Assembly (NCBI RefSeq): GCF_965363235.1
Contig: NC_134845.1
Location: 9,114,101-9,178,100, forward strand
Reading direction: 5' to 3'
DNA length: 64,000 nucleotides
DNA from: Mytilus galloprovincialis
Lineage: Eukaryota > Mollusca > Bivalvia > Mytilida > Mytilidae
In this document: positions 1-13,300 of the stretch, piece by piece
Numbering within the stretch: the stretch's first letter is position 1
How the letters are laid out: each line of letters starts with the position of its first letter
Notes under the pieces: model-generated
What the model saw: only the letters and a program-made list of their open reading frames with translations
Database searches by the model: none
Told to the model about the DNA's origin: nothing
Translations under genes and position numbers: made by a program

Positions 1-216
1 AACTGTAATGTGCAGTTCGAAAAAAAAAAAAAAAAAAAGATAAAAAGACTAAAGAAAAGAAGAAAAAAAATAAAGACATTGTAAATATTGTATAGTGTAC
101 AGAAGAATGTTTTTAAAAATGAACAAGTGGTATAAAGTAAAGATTATACCCAGGATGAAGAGACGCAGAGCCATAGAAAATTACCCTACCACCAGAGAGG
201 TAAGGCTTTGTAATCT

Positions 217-585
217 ATCCGTATGTATATTTCTCAGGTGGTAAGTAGAAAATGAATGAAATGAAATTCTAAATTTGTTTTCAAATTCAGATTTTATGAA
301 TGAAGTTTTCTACTTACCACCTGATAATTACCCACCCAACCTCCCCACGTAATTTTCTATAGTAGTAATAAGGTTACTGAAAAAAATAGAAAAAAACAAA
401 ACTGGGGTACAGGTAGAGTAAAGCATGTAGGTGACGTAGTTCCGGTTGGAAGTATCTCCGTCATCTAGATGTTTTATTTTAATTGCGAAGTCTGGACTGG
501 TAAGGAAAGTAATATCCGTATGTATATTTCTCAGGTGGTAAGTAGAAAACTTCATTCATAAAATCTGAATTTGAAAACAAATTAA
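217..585. repeat. Inverted repeat with 54-bp arms
   Basis: Arms at about 273-325 and 533-585 are near-perfect reverse complements, separated by about 207 bases. The first 36 bases of the right-hand block, with the motif CAGGTGGTAAGTAGAAAA, also occur in direct orientation at 217-253. The block is therefore a rearranged foldback rather than a simple hairpin. The 75-residue open frame across it is a by-product. No gene is seen. Confidence 0.7.
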
Positions 586-924
586 GAATTTTACAGAACA
601 TTTTAATCTCTTATTATCCACTTATATTAATTATTATCTAAGCTTTGAGGAAGGAAAGTAATAGAAATTGTTTAATCATTAGATATTTTCAAGAATATCA
701 AATATGCTGTTATTAATGCGTTAATTCAAAAAATTTTCTGTATTCCCGAAATTTTAAATCTGAGACTTGAAACAGGAACAAAATAAGAAAAATATTAAAA
801 ACACTTGAATCAACGTTGGAATATGTACGTAACAACGTCCATACTTACAGTCGAACCTATTATTTTGATTTAATTGATCATTTACTTAAAAGTTTAACCA
901 ACCAAGTTTTACACCTACCTACTC

Positions 925-1078
925 ATTGGTGGATCCAAGTGGGGGGGAAGCTCCGGTGGTTTGAACCCCCTTTTTTTGACGATCAATGCATTTGAATGGG
1001 CGCATATAGTTTGAACCCCCTTTACTCTGGGTTGGGAACCCCCTTTTTAAAATGGCTAGATCTACCCCTGCTACAAAA
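925..1078 (-). repeat. Short dispersed element with G/C homopolymer runs, copy 1
   Basis: The block carries GGATCCAAGTGGGGGG, two runs of CCCCCTTT and an end reading AAAATGGCTAGATCTACCCCTG. A closer-to-consensus copy lies at 61765-61861, where both ends read as inverted copies of CAGGGGCGGATCCAG. It looks like a miniature terminal-inverted-repeat element. The open frame on the minus strand here is not a gene. Confidence 0.6.
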
Positions 1079-1361
1079 TAAAGTTTACCTTCTGTTTTCA
1101 TATAAACGTTGTAAAAATTTTATTAAACTATATTGAAGTTCATAAGGTGAATTGATAGGGTGATCAGAGTGTATGATGCACATATATAGATCGAGGTAAG
1201 CGACACATCCTCTTGTGTGTCTAAAATTTTTTGTTCTTTGTGCTTACAAAAATAACCTATCAAATCTCTTTTGAACTTATACATCATTGTATTTTATGTT
1301 GCTAAGTTGGGTTTGGTCTTGCGGATAGGAACAGTTGTTTGCATGTTTTATTAATTATAAA

Positions 1362-1843
1362 AAAAGAAGATATGGTATGATTGCCAATGAGACAACTGTC
1401 CACAAGAGACCAAAATGACACAGACATTAACAACTTTAGGTCACCGTACGGCCTTCAACAATGAGTAAAACCTATACCGCATAGTCAGCTATAATGGGCC
1501 ACGATATGAAAATGTAAAACAATTGAAACGAGGAAACTGACGGCAATATTTATATATAAAAATTTTTTAACGAAAAACAAATATGTAACAGATAAACAAA
1601 AGACAACCACTGAATTACAGGCTCCTGACTTGGGAAAGGCACATACATAAATAGTATGGCGGGGTTAAACATGTTAGCAGGATCCTAACCCTTCCTCTAA
1701 CCTGGGACAGTGGTATAACAGTACAACATAAGAACGAACTATAACAATAAGTTGAAAAAGGCTTGACTCATTAGATAGACAAAAATACAAGTGGGGTACT
1801 TGTACATTCCGACAACACAAAGACACTAGGAACAGATCTGAGA
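1362..1843 (+). repeat. Dispersed repeat, probable retroelement 3' tail
   Basis: Begins with the phrase ATGGTATGATTGCCAATGAG and continues through a block ending in AGGCTCCTGACTTGGGAAAG. Copies recur in both orientations at 7690-8000 (-), 8110-8400 (+), 27820-28075 (-), 28130-28230 (+), 33470-33790 (-), 40090-40190 (+), 60005-60100 (+), 61290-61340 (+) and 63810-63870 (-). Here and at 8110 it sits directly beside the same reverse-transcriptase element sequence. I infer that the family is the 3' tail of that element, mostly as truncated copies. Confidence 0.6.
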
Positions 1844-4800
1844 GTATTTGCAGTTATCTGACTGCAATTTCAAAGCCACTAACAACTAATGAAAAAAAAA
1901 TCATGCATCTAAGACTTAACTATAAATTCGTACACATCCAACATCAAATGGATTTAGTGTAAACACGTCATAAACAGTCAAAGAAAACATGACCATGTGC
2001 AATGCCAAGTTACAGGTATCGACATATTGTAGATCCATGAATGTGTAAATGTATATAACATACTAGTAATATTTAGTTTGCTTTGAATTTACTGATAACG
2101 AAATCAATATTTATACCAATAAAAACAATATTCAATGATCTTATTACAGTGTTGAATTGGTAACCTTTTAGAAAAAGTTTATTTAAGGGAGCGATAAGTT
2201 TACAAGGATCATTTCTAAATTTCCGGGCACGGTTAACAACATTTCCGTAAAAATGAGGATGTGCTTTACAACCAAATTTCAAAACTAAATCTTTATATCT
2301 ATGGAAAAATTTAGTAAAGTTTTAAGTAATTTATGGTAACGATATCCCTGGTTTAATAATTTACCCGTAATATTTTAGATTGCGTTCGTTCAAATCAAAA
2401 TCGTCATAACAGACACGGGCATAGCGAACGAGTTGTGAAATTTAAACACCGTAAGATGGTGCCAAATGAACATCACCTTCAAAATATGGCAAATTAACCA
2501 TAGGGAACGAAAAATCGTCCCTTTTCTCGTAAATTTTAGTTTGGAGTTTCCAGTTTAAAACCGAAATATCTTAATCCAGAAAAGGTAGTTATTACCGTAT
2601 ATATTTGATTTATTTAAAGTAAGTTCCTTGGGGTAAATTTCAGCAGTATATTGAGAAAATTGTTGATTATTTAACGAAAAAATATCATCAAGATAACGAC
2701 AATTGTTGATTATTTAACGAAAAAATATCATCAAGATAACGATAATTGTTGTTGAATTGATTAATTAAATGCACGGGTCTTTTCTTTACTTTAATTTGTG
2801 ACTTAACTTTAGCTATTCATTGTATGCTTCTGGAAGTTTAATATGTAGAACTGATTGATTTGTGTATACAAAACAATAACTCCTGTACTCCGTGACGATA
2901 TATGATGACACTTCTCTTTAATTTACCTTTTTTCATTTCACTGAATTCTTTTTCATTGTCCTGTTTCAATTTTGTCATTTTAGATTCAAAGTCTGATATA
3001 TATGTGGACATGTTTTTGTCTATAACACTTGTTGTTTCTGAAATAAATAAATCATTAAAACATGTATGCATTGGTCAGTTACTCTAGTATCATGTACAGC
3101 TTATTTCAATTAGTACCTGATACTAACAGAGAAATATTCTTCAGCTCTACTGAACTGAATTATTTCATGGGAACTTCTGGCATTTTCCTATCATTTTAAT
3201 ATAAAAAAAAAAATCCTCGAAGTACATAGTCATCATTAGATTAAAAACAATTTTAAACAAGACGATGTGTTTGAGTTTCTAATATTCCCCACTATAAAGT
3301 TTCTCTGAGGAAGACCGGCATGCCTCCAGGTCTTTGGAGATATCGAATTTTTCGTAATCTATTAAAGTATGTAATCTTTCAAAGATAGCATTATGAAGAA
3401 TATATTTTAAAAACCAAACAGGCAAAGTTTGTCTAAAAAAACACGTGTACGTACAAAGATTTTCTTTTCGAAAGAAAATCTTTTCTTTGTTTAAATCTTC
3501 AGAAATGTACTAATGTTGAAAAATTGTCTTCCTATACTTTGTGGCAGCTTTGTCGTTTGTTTTTACCTTAAACATAGCACCACTCGTTCGAAATTATGCA
3601 ATTACACATAAGAGTGAATGGAAATCAGTGATTGAAGAAAAGGTAAACTAACGTGAAATGGAAGAGAGAATTAAGCTGGAAGAGAGAGTTAAGCGATAGT
3701 AAAATAAAAAGTTAAATAAATTCTGAACTAGTATCACAAATTTGTAACAAATGGGAACGCGTTGAAGACAATAACAATCAAAATCAAGGAGTAAACAAAG
3801 ACTCACAAAACCAAAGGACATTTACATCAACAGTTATAAATAATAATTAAAAACCAATTGTTCAGAGAACAATTGAAGGTCTTTCCACCAATAAGGATCT
3901 ATTTTGATATGAAAATATTAAAATTCAGTTGAAAATGTCAGTTCCTATGGCTTAATGATGTATAAATATGAATTTTGAGCAAAGGTCAAAATCTAGAACG
4001 TCAAATTTACTGATGACCTTGACCTATATTTCAAGGTCATAAACCAGGGACCCCAAATAAAAAGACCCTAGGTCTGTAATATGTATAGTTAATGAGTTAT
4101 ATCACTTTACGTTTAATTCTTAATATAGGAGGGGCAAAAACTCCCATTTTATGTCTACACACCCTTTTAACCAAAATATATAAGTTACGACATGTCGCAA
4201 CTAACAATTCAGTAAAAATAATTTGTCGGTATCTTATAAGGTTAATGAAAATTTGTGAAAATAGGCCAAAATCAAAATTTAGAATATGACCTTGACCTTT
4301 GACCTTTACCTAATTTTCATTTTTTTGGACCAATGATCTCAAAACAAAAGACCCTAGGTCTCTATCACTTATGGTTTTCCAGTTTAAAATACATTTCAAA
4401 ATTTCAAATACAAAAGGGGAACTAACTCTCATATGGAGTCTCTATACGGCTTCGGTCAAAATAAAACAGAACATCCTGAGGATGAAACGAGCAATTTGGT
4501 AAAATAAATTTGTCGTAATCTTTTATGGTTGCGAAGGAGTAGTGGCCACAAGAAAAACAGTGTTTGGGGAGATAACCCTTACAACGTAAAGTATTTGGTT
4601 ACGCAGTGGTCAGTTTTAAAAGTGCATACGCTTTACGATATCATATTCCAAATATCTAAGCGACATCTTTTGAAACATCAATACTACGCAAGAAAAGAAT
4701 TAGGCGGAAGAATAAAAAAACAAATAATAATAATAATAATAATCAGAAGAAATCCAATAGGTCTTTCCACGGAATGGTGGAAAGACCTAATTAAGAAACA

Positions 4801-5023
4801 ACACGAACTCCACTAAAAACCGGGAGTGAAATCTGGTGCTCCGGAAGGGTAAGCATTTCCTTCACCGTATACGACACCTGTCGTGTTATTTCTTTGAATA
4901 TGAACAAAGCAAACAAATAAACATCGATTTATCATCTTATCATTATGTACGTGCTCCATTATTGTGTGTTAACTCTTTACATCGGGCCCGATTGAATAAC
5001 TTGGTGGCAAAATCTGTAAATTA
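1844..5023 (-). mobile_element. Decayed reverse-transcriptase element, tandem copy A
   Basis: First of two tandem copies of about 2.23 kb, lengthened by a 940-base insertion at 3850-4788. On the minus strand, pieces of a reverse transcriptase are readable between about 2780 and 2073: a LDDIFSLNN-type catalytic motif, then YPKELTLNKSN, KRDDFSFP, SYGV and a C-terminal block beginning FYGNVVNRARKFRND. I associate this order of motifs with Penelope-like elements common in bivalves; the family is recalled, not searched. A coiled-coil-like fragment (DFESKMTKLKQDNEKEF) lies upstream at 3071-2838. The element is broken in several places and not active. Its neighbour B is close to identical outside the insertions. 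Confidence 0.65.
3850..4788. mobile_element. Non-autonomous element of 940 bp with hairpin ends
   Basis: Absent from the same position in copy B (around 7355), so the boundaries are visible directly: a short repeat, AATTAA, flanks the insertion. The left end holds a perfect inverted repeat at 3855-3875 (CAATTGTTC arms, 3-base loop) followed by AGGTCTTTCCACCA. The right end is a hairpin at 4759-4788 ending in TGGTGGAAAGACCT, the reverse complement of that left-end motif. The body has repeated CCTTGACCT motifs around 4010-4040 and 4285-4310. No protein is encoded. It looks like a miniature DNA transposon whose class I cannot assign. Confidence 0.7.
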
Positions 5024-7578
5024 ATATTTGCAGTTATCTGACTGCAAGTTCAAAGCCACTAACAACTAATAAAAAAAATCATGCATATAAGACTTAACTA
5101 TAAATTTGTACACATCCAACATCAAATGGATTTAGTGTAAACACGTCATAAACAGTCAAAGAAAACATGACCATGTGCAATGCCAAGTTACAGGTATCGA
5201 CATATTGTAGATCCATGAATGTGTAAATGTATATAACATACTAGTAATATTTAGTTTGCTTTGAATTTACTGATAACGAAATCAATATTTATACCAATAA
5301 AAACAATATTCAATGATCTTATTACAGTGTTGAATTGGTTACCTTTTAGAAAACTTTATTTAAAGGAGCGATAAGTTTACAAGGATCATTTCTAACTTTT
5401 ACGGGCACGGTTAACAACATTTCTGTAAAAATGAGGATGTGCTATCCCGTTAGAAATAAGTTTTCTACAGGTACAACCAAATTTCAAAACCAAATCTTTA
5501 TATCTATGGAAAAATTTAATAAAGTTTTAAGTAATTTATGGTAACGATCGATATCCCTGGTTTAATAATTTACCCGTTATACATAAATTGCGTTCGTTCA
5601 AATCAAAATCGTCATAACAGACACGGGCATAGCGAACGAGCTGTGAAATTTAAACACCGTAAGATGGTGCCAAATGAACATCACCTTCTAAAAATGAAAA
5701 ATTAACCATGGGGAACGAAAAATCGTCCCTTTTGTCGTAAATTTTAGTTTGGAGTTTTCCGTTTAAAACCGAAATATCTTAATCCAGAAAAGGTAGTTAT
5801 TTAATGAATGGCTGTTATTTATTTTGTATTTATTGAACCATAAAATTAATTTTTGACTCTTCACATTGAATAATCCGCGAAGCGGATTATGTTAAATGTG
5901 AAGAGTCAAAAATTAATTTTATGGTTCAATAAATTCAAAATAAATTATTGCCATTCATTATAAATAAATTTCTATCAAAAATAAGGCTCAAAGATGTATA
6001 TAACAACGTACACAGATGTTTGCGTATGAATACACAGTTAGAGTGGGCGTGTCGCCATAAAAATTGATAACATTGAAAATAAAGCTAATTCTTTTAACCA
6101 ATCAAAAGACAGTAAATACACCAAATGTATTTATTACCGTATAAATTTGATTTATTTAAAGTAAGTTCCTTGGGGTAAATTTCAGCAGTATATTGAGAAA
6201 ATTGTTGATTATTTAACGAAAAAATATCATCTAGATAACGATAATTGTTGTTGAATTTATTAATTAAATGCAGTTCTGGCGGGTCTTTTCTTTACTTAAA
6301 TTGGTGACTTAACTTTAGCTATTCATTGTATGCTTCTGGAAGTTTAATATGTAGAACTGATTGATTTGTGTATACAAAACAATAACTCCTGTACTCCGTG
6401 ACGATATATGATGACACTTCTCTTTAATTTACCTTTTTTCATTTCACTGAATTCTTTTTCATTGTCCTGTTTCAATTTTGTCATTTAAGATTCAAAGTCT
6501 GATATATATGTGGACTTGTTTTTGTCTATAACACTTGTTGTTTCTGAAATAAACAAAACATTAAAACATGTATGCATTTGTCAGTTACTCTAGTATCATG
6601 TACAGCTTATTTCAATTAGTACCTGATACTAACAGAGAAATATTGTTCAGCTCTACTGAACTGAATTATTTCATGGGAACTTCTTCTGGCATTTTCCTAT
6701 CATTCTAATATAAAAAAAAAAAAGTCCTCGAAGTACATAGTCATCATTAGATTAAAAACAATTTTAAACAAGACGATGTGTTTCAGTTTCTAATATTCCC
6801 CACTATAAAGTTTCTCTGAGGAAAACCGGCATGCCTCCGGGTCTTTGAGATATCGAATTTTTCGTAATCTATTTAAGTATGTAATCTTTAAACGATAGCA
6901 TTAAGAAGAATATATTTTAAAAACCAAACAGGCAAAGTTTGTCTAAAAAAACACGTGTACGTACAAAGACTTTCTTTTCGAAAGAAAATCTTTTCTTTGT
7001 TTAAATCTTCAGAAATGTACTGATGTTGAAAAATTGTCTTCCTATACTGTGTGGCAGCTTTGTCGTTTTTACTTTAAACATGACACCACTCGTTCGAAAT
7101 TATGCAATTACACATAGGAGTGAATGGAAATCAGTGATTGAAGAAAAGGTAAACTTACGTGAAATGGAAGAGAGAATTAAGCTGGAAGAGAGAGTTAAGC
7201 GATAGTAAAATAAAAAGTCAAATAAATTCTGAACTAGTATCACAAATTTGTAACAAATGGGAACGCGTTGAATACAATAACAATCAAAATCAAGGAGTAA
7301 ACAAAGACTCACAAAACCAAAGGACATTTACATCAACAGTTATAAATAATAATTAAGAAACAACACGAACTCCACTAAAAAACCGGGAGTGAAATAATGT
7401 GCTCCGGAAGGGTAAGCATTTCCTGCACCGTATACGGCACCCGTCGTGTTATTTCTTTGAATATGAACAAAGCAAACAAATAAACATCGATTTATCATCC
7501 TATCATTATGAGCGTGCTCCATTAGTTATAACTGTTTACCACGGGCCCGATTGAATAACTTGGTGGCAAAATCTGTTA
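5024..7578 (-). mobile_element. Decayed reverse-transcriptase element, tandem copy B
   Basis: Second tandem copy of the unit at 1844-5023, in the same orientation and with the same minus-strand reverse-transcriptase remnants (about 6250-5250). Its right edge (7340-7578) is the reverse complement of a tail sequence that also occurs at 4789-5010, 52500-52620 and 54130-54230, with the recurring phrase CTTACCCTTCCGGAGCACCTG. It lacks the 940-base insertion of copy A and carries its own 330-base insertion at 5801-6130. The element is broken in several places. Confidence 0.65.
5801..6130. mobile_element. Insertion with a 160-base foldback hairpin
   Basis: Present in copy B only. Copy A reads straight through this site near 2590, and TTATT is repeated on both sides of the insertion. 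The left part (5801-5961) is a long hairpin with arms of about 70 bases and the apex TAATCCGCGAAGCGGATTA, itself an almost perfect palindrome. The right part (5962-6130) is AT-rich with no coding capacity. It belongs to the foldback class seen several times in this window. Confidence 0.7.
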
Positions 7579-7689
7579 ATTAATAAGCAACCAAAACTTT
7601 CGATCAAAAATCATCAAATGAAATATTGTTGGTCTATCATACGTTATTGATACGCAATTAATGTTTTAAGAATTCGTATAAAGGACTTA

Positions 7690-8000
7690 AGGGGGAGAGT
7701 GGTTGCCTTCAAACGAGTTTAGCCCTAACACATACTGTATGTGCCTGTCCCAAGTCAGGAGCCTGTAATTCGTTGCCTACTTATTTGTTTTGTTTTGTTC
7801 ATTATTTTGTAAAACAAAAAACTAGGCCGTTAGTTTTCTTGCTTGAATTGTATTACATTTGTCATTTCGGGGCCATTTATAGCCGACTATGCTCATTGTT
7901 GAATTATGTGCATTTATCTGTAGTTGTTAATTTCTGTGTCATTTTGTCTCAGTGGCAATTTTTTGTATCCCTTATTCATGCATATCACACTATGTTTATT
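7690..8000 (-). repeat. Dispersed repeat, minus-oriented copy
   Basis: Contains CCTGTCCCAAGTCAGGAGCC and the later phrase GTGTCATTTTGTCTCAGTGG, the reverse complements of phrases in the repeat at 1362-1843. The plus-strand open frame 7773-8078 lies across it and is not a gene. Confidence 0.55.
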
Positions 8001-8109
8001 GTAAGACAAGGAATATTTATCATGCGGGAAATAATAACAAAACCCATCCGTAATACAATATATCTTTATTATTTATAATAAAAACACGATAAGCATTTGA
8101 AATCAAGTT

Positions 8110-8690
8110 GAACTATTATATACAAAAAAAAGAGGATGTGGTACGTTTAATGGTGCCATGGGACAACTATCCTCCGAAGTTTAAATGAAGTGGATGAAAG
8201 CAAGTAAGGTAACCGTATAAGTGAAACCCATACCGTAACGTTGATATAGTATATGCACCGAATTGGAAAATATGAAACAATTCAAAAAATTAACACCCTG
8301 ATTTATAACAAAACAATTTACGAAAAATAATTGACAGACAGGAACGAATAACCACTGAACTATTACATAACAATTAGGAGATCTTAATGTAGTAGACAAC
8401 TTGTTCAAAGTCATTAACAACTAATAAAAATATGTTTATCTATGACTCAGATATCATTCAGAATACTTAAAACACATTGAACTCCAAATAGATTAAGTTT
8501 AATACTGTCATTAACAATTAGATACAAACACGATCTTGTGCAATGGCAAAAAATAGGTATCGACAGATTGGGCATTTGTGTATACCAATGATATATGCTA
8601 TAGTTGTAATATACTGATAAGAAAATCAATATTTATTCTAATAAAACAATATCGAAAGATATAAATACTGTTTTGAATTGGTAACCTTGG
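8110..8690 (+). repeat. Third, diverged copy of the element tail
   Basis: Base by base this follows 1360-1843 and then continues without a break into the sequence found at the left edge of copies A and B (AAAGTCATTAACAACTAATA, then GTGCAATGGCAAAAAATAGG). It is much more diverged than A is from B. It shows that the dispersed repeat and the reverse-transcriptase element are one unit. From 8691 to 9050 I see only AT-rich sequence. Confidence 0.55.
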
Positions 8691-9052
8691 TAAACATGAA
8701 TTTTAAATCAATTGTGCACGTTTTTATACGAAACATGTCTTATCAACGCTAAGTTTCACGCACATTTATCATTTAATATGACACAAATTGAATAGTTTAT
8801 TTCATTGTATAACTGCATTGTATATCTTAATTTCCAATATAAGAGGGTTGGTAAGATGAAATGATTACTCATTTTGACACTGACCATATACGATATACAT
8901 GTATAAGGGGTCGGTAAGTTGAGGCTCGAGGTTCGGTCTTTCATGACACATATGGAATTTACTCAACCAATTATATTGTATCACTGTGTAACTGATGATA
9001 TCAATCAGCATATCAACTGTTAGACAGATTGTTATATATCACAAAGTTTAAG

Positions 9053-9290
9053 CCCAGTAGTCAGCACTTCTATGTTGACAGGAATCTTTGATATTGTCAT
9101 AATTATAAATAATTTATAACTGTTTAGGCTTTTCTACCAGAGGAATAGATTGCCTTTGCTGTATTTGGCAAAACTTTTATGAATATGGTTCTCTATGCTC
9201 TTCAACTTCGTATATTCTTTGGCCTTTTAAAAAAAATCACTATTCGAGCGTCACTGATGAGTCTTTTGTTAAAATTTTTCATTAAAAAAG
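9053..9290 (-). repeat. Single diverged satellite monomer, inverted
   Basis: AGCCCAGTAGTCAGCACTTC opens the block, and GAGCGTCACTGATGAGTCTT closes it. Both are reverse complements of parts of the 355-bp monomer that forms the array starting 1 kb further on. The rest is strongly diverged and shortened. The stretch 9291-10249 holds nothing I recognise. Confidence 0.6.
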
Positions 9291-10249
9291 AAACTAAAGT
9301 GAAAGGTCTTTCGTGTAAAGCATTTGCACGGAAAGTCATGTACTATTAAAGATATACAAATGTTTAGTTAGACTAGATGGGGTGAGCATGTTCTGAAACA
9401 CAAACATTTATCAGTGCTATTTCATTCGAACTGTTCCATGTTAACACTGAAGGTCAACTCCTATTAAGGTTTGATTATTACAATGGGAAAGTATAATTTT
9501 GTAATGTCACTCGAAGATGTGAATATGTCTCATTTTGGTTAGACCATAATTACTCCTGTTTTGTATACATTTACAGGCATTGGCTGCGTCAGCGTCGTTA
9601 AATATTCATGAAACATGACCCAAATATTGGCTGACCTATTAGTTATCGTATATTTAGTTTAATGAACCTTTTTTGTGGCTGAAAAATTATATTTCATGTG
9701 TTGTAAACAAAATTCATTAACTAAGTTTTCAGTAATATGAATTTACTCGCTAGTATCATATATTTCATATTTGTTGCGCTTGTGACTATGATAAATAAAA
9801 AAAAACCATTATTATAGGCGCTTCACGATAGAATAAAACGATGGAAGTTATATATTGAAATGATGAGATATCGACTTCTTTACATGGTAAGATGACTAAC
9901 TAAATAAATCAATCTTTTTGTTCGAATAATTTATTGAAAAAAATAAAAGCTTACAGAAATAACAATAACAATTTTTCATTTCAGAATATTTGGTTAATTG
10001 TGATGTCATACGAGGTGAACAGGTTTCACATAACTGAGGGAATTAAAATATTTAATACTAGTATATGAAAACTGGGAAAAAAACATGAGAATATTGTGGA
10101 ACATATTGCTAAAGACCCACACATTCATTTAAACTCAAATATAAAGACAGTACAAAGTTTTACCTTTACAAGAGGATAAATCAAATGCAAGTAGTTAGAA
10201 ATTGATTGCCTTTGGTCAAGTCTTTAGGTAAAATGTATTAAATAAAGGC

Positions 10250-10350
10250 AACAGTAGTATACCGCTGTTCAAACTCATAAATACATGGACAAAAAACAAA
10301 ATCGGGGTAACAAACTAAAACTGAGGGAAACGCACCAAACATAAGAGGAG
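10250..10350 (+). mobile_element. Left arm of the satellite-bearing element
   Basis: Contains GGCAACAGTAGTATACCGCT and AAACTAAAACTGAGGGAAAC, ending AAGAGGAG at the first satellite unit. A related arm at 25045-25170 reads GGCAATAGTAGTATACCGCT and AAACTAAAACCGATGGAAGC and passes into the right arm with no satellite between. Left arm, tandem core and right arm together match the architecture of bivalve pearl-type and non-autonomous Helitron-like elements; that assignment is from memory. Confidence 0.6.
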
Positions 10351-13300
10351 AATAGTTATCAAAAGTACCAGGATTATAATTTAGTACGCCAGACGCGCGT
10401 TTCGTCTACATAAGACTCATCAGTGACGCTCATATCAAAATATTTATAAAGCCAAATAAGTACAAAGTTGAAGAGCATTGAGGGTCCAAAATTCCCAAAA
10501 GTTGTGCCAAATACGGCTAAGGTAATCTATTCCTGGGATAAGAAAATCCTTAGTTTTTCAATAAGTTCAAGTTTTGTAAACAGGAAATTTATAAAAAATG
10601 ACCACATAATTGATATTCATGTCAACACCGAAGTGCTGACTACTGGGCTGGTGATACCCTCGGGGACGAAACGTCCACCAGCAGTGGCATCGACCCAGTG
10701 GTGTAAATAGTTATCAAAAGTACCAGGATTATAATTTAGTACGCCAGACGCGCGTTTCGTCTACATAAGACTCATCAGTGACGCTCATATCAAAATATTT
10801 ATAAAGCCAAATAAGTACAAAGTTGAAGAGCATTGAGGGTCCAAAATTCCCAAAAGTTGTGCCAAATACGGCTAAGGTAATCTATTCCTGGGATAAGAAA
10901 ATCCTTAGTTTTTCAATAAGTTCAAGTTTTGTAAACAGGAAATTTATAAAAAATGACCACATAATTGATATTCATGTCAACACCGAAGTGCTGACTACTG
11001 GGCTGGTGATACCCTCGGGGACGAAACGTCCACCAGCAGTGACATCGACCCAGTGGTGTAAATAGTTATCAAAAGTACCAGGATTATAATTTAGTACGCC
11101 AGACGCGCGTTTCGTCTACATAAGACTCATCAGTGACGCTCATATCAAAATATTTATAAAGCCAAATAAGTACAAAGTTGAAGAGCATTGAGGGTCCAAA
11201 ATTCCCAAAAGTTGTGCCAAATACGGCTAAGGTAATCTATTCCTGGGATAAGAAAATCCTTAGTTTTTCAATAAGTTCAAGTTTTGTAAACAGGAAATTT
11301 ATAAAAAATGACCACATAATTGATATTCATGTCAACACCGAAGTGCTGACTACTGGGCTGGTGATACCCTCGGGGACGAAACGTCCACCAGCAGTGGCAT
11401 CGACCCAGTGGTGTAAATAGTTATCAAAAGTACCAGGATTATAATTTAGTACGCCAGACGCGCGTTTCGTCTACATAAGACTCATCAGTGACGCTCATAT
11501 CAAAATATTTATAAAGCCAAATAAGTACAAAGTTGAAGAGCATTGAGGGTCCAAAATTCCCAAAAGTTGTGCCAAATACGGCTAAGGTAATCTATTCCTG
11601 GGATAAGAAAATCCTTAGTTTTTCAATAAGTTCAAGTTTTGTAAACAGGAAATTTATAAAAAATGACCACATAATTGATATTCATGTCAACACCGAAGTG
11701 CTGACTACTGGGCTGGTGATACCCTCGGGGACGAAACGTCCACCAGCAGTGGCATCGACCCAGTGGTGTAAATAGTTATCAAAAGTACCAGGATTATAAT
11801 TTAGTACGCCAGACGCGCGTTTCGTCTACATAAGACTCATCAGTGACGCTCATATCAAAATATTTATAAAGCCAAATAAGTACAAAGTTGAAGAGCATTG
11901 AGGGTCCAAAATTCCCAAAAGTTGTGCCAAATACGGCTAAGGTAATCTATTCCTGGGATAAGAAAATCCTTAGTTTTTCAATAAGTTCAAGTTTTGTAAA
12001 CAGGAAATTTATAAAAAATGACCACATAATTGATATTCATGTCAACACCGAAGTGCTGACTACTGGGCTGGTGATACCCTCGGGGACGAAACGTCCACCA
12101 GCAGTGGCATCGACCCAGTGGTGTAAATAGTTATCAAAAGTACCAGGATTATAATTTAGTACGCCAGACGCGCGTTTCGTCTACATAAGACTCATCAGTG
12201 ACGCTCATATCAAAATATTTATAAAGCCAAATAAGTACAAAGTTGAAGAGCATTGAGGGTCCAAAATTCCCAAAAGTTGTGCCAAATACGGCTAAGGTAA
12301 TCTATTCCTGGGATAAGAAAATCCTTAGTTTTTCAATAAGTTCAAGTTTTGTAAACAGGAAATTTATAAAAAATGACCACATAATTGATATTCATGTCAA
12401 CACCGAAGTGCTGACTACTGGGCTGGTGATACCCTCGGGGACGAAACGTCCACCAGCAGTGGCATCGACCCAGTGGTGTAAATAGTTATCAAAAGTACCA
12501 GGATTATAATTTAGTACGCCAGACGCGCGTTTCGTCTACATAAGACTCATCAGTGACGCTCATATCAAAATATTTATAAAGCCAAATAAGTACAAAGTTG
12601 AAGAGCATTGAGGGTCCAAAATTCCCAAAAGTTGTGCCAAATACGGCTAAGGTAATCTATTCCTGGGATAAGAAAATCCTTAGTTTTTCAATAAGTTCAA
12701 GTTTTGTAAACAGGAAATTTATAAAAAATGACCACATAATTGATATTCATGTCAACACCGAAGTGCTGACTACTGGGCTGGTGATACCCTCGGGGACGAA
12801 ACGTCCACCAGCAGTGGCATCGACCCAGTGGTGTAAATAGTTATCAAAAGTACCAGGATTATAATTTAGTACGCCAGACGCGCGTTTCGTCTACATAAGA
12901 CTCATCAGTGACGCTCATATCAAAATATTTATAAAGCCAAATAAGTACAAAGTTGAAGAGCATTGAGGGTCCAAAATTCCCAAAAGTTGTGCCAAATACG
13001 GCTAAGGTAATCTATTCCTGGGATAAGAAAATCCTTAGTTTTTCAATAAGTTCAAGTTTTGTAAACAGGAAATTTATAAAAAATGACCACATAATTGATA
13101 TTCATGTCAACACCGAAGTGCTGACTACTGGGCTGGTGATACCCTCGGGGACGAAACGTCCACCAGCAGTGGCATCGACCCAGTGGTGTAAATAGTTATC
13201 AAAAGTACCAGGATTATAATTTAGTACGCCAGACGCGCGTTTCGTCTACATAAGACTCATCAGTGACGCTCATATCAAAATATTTATAAAGCCAAATAAG

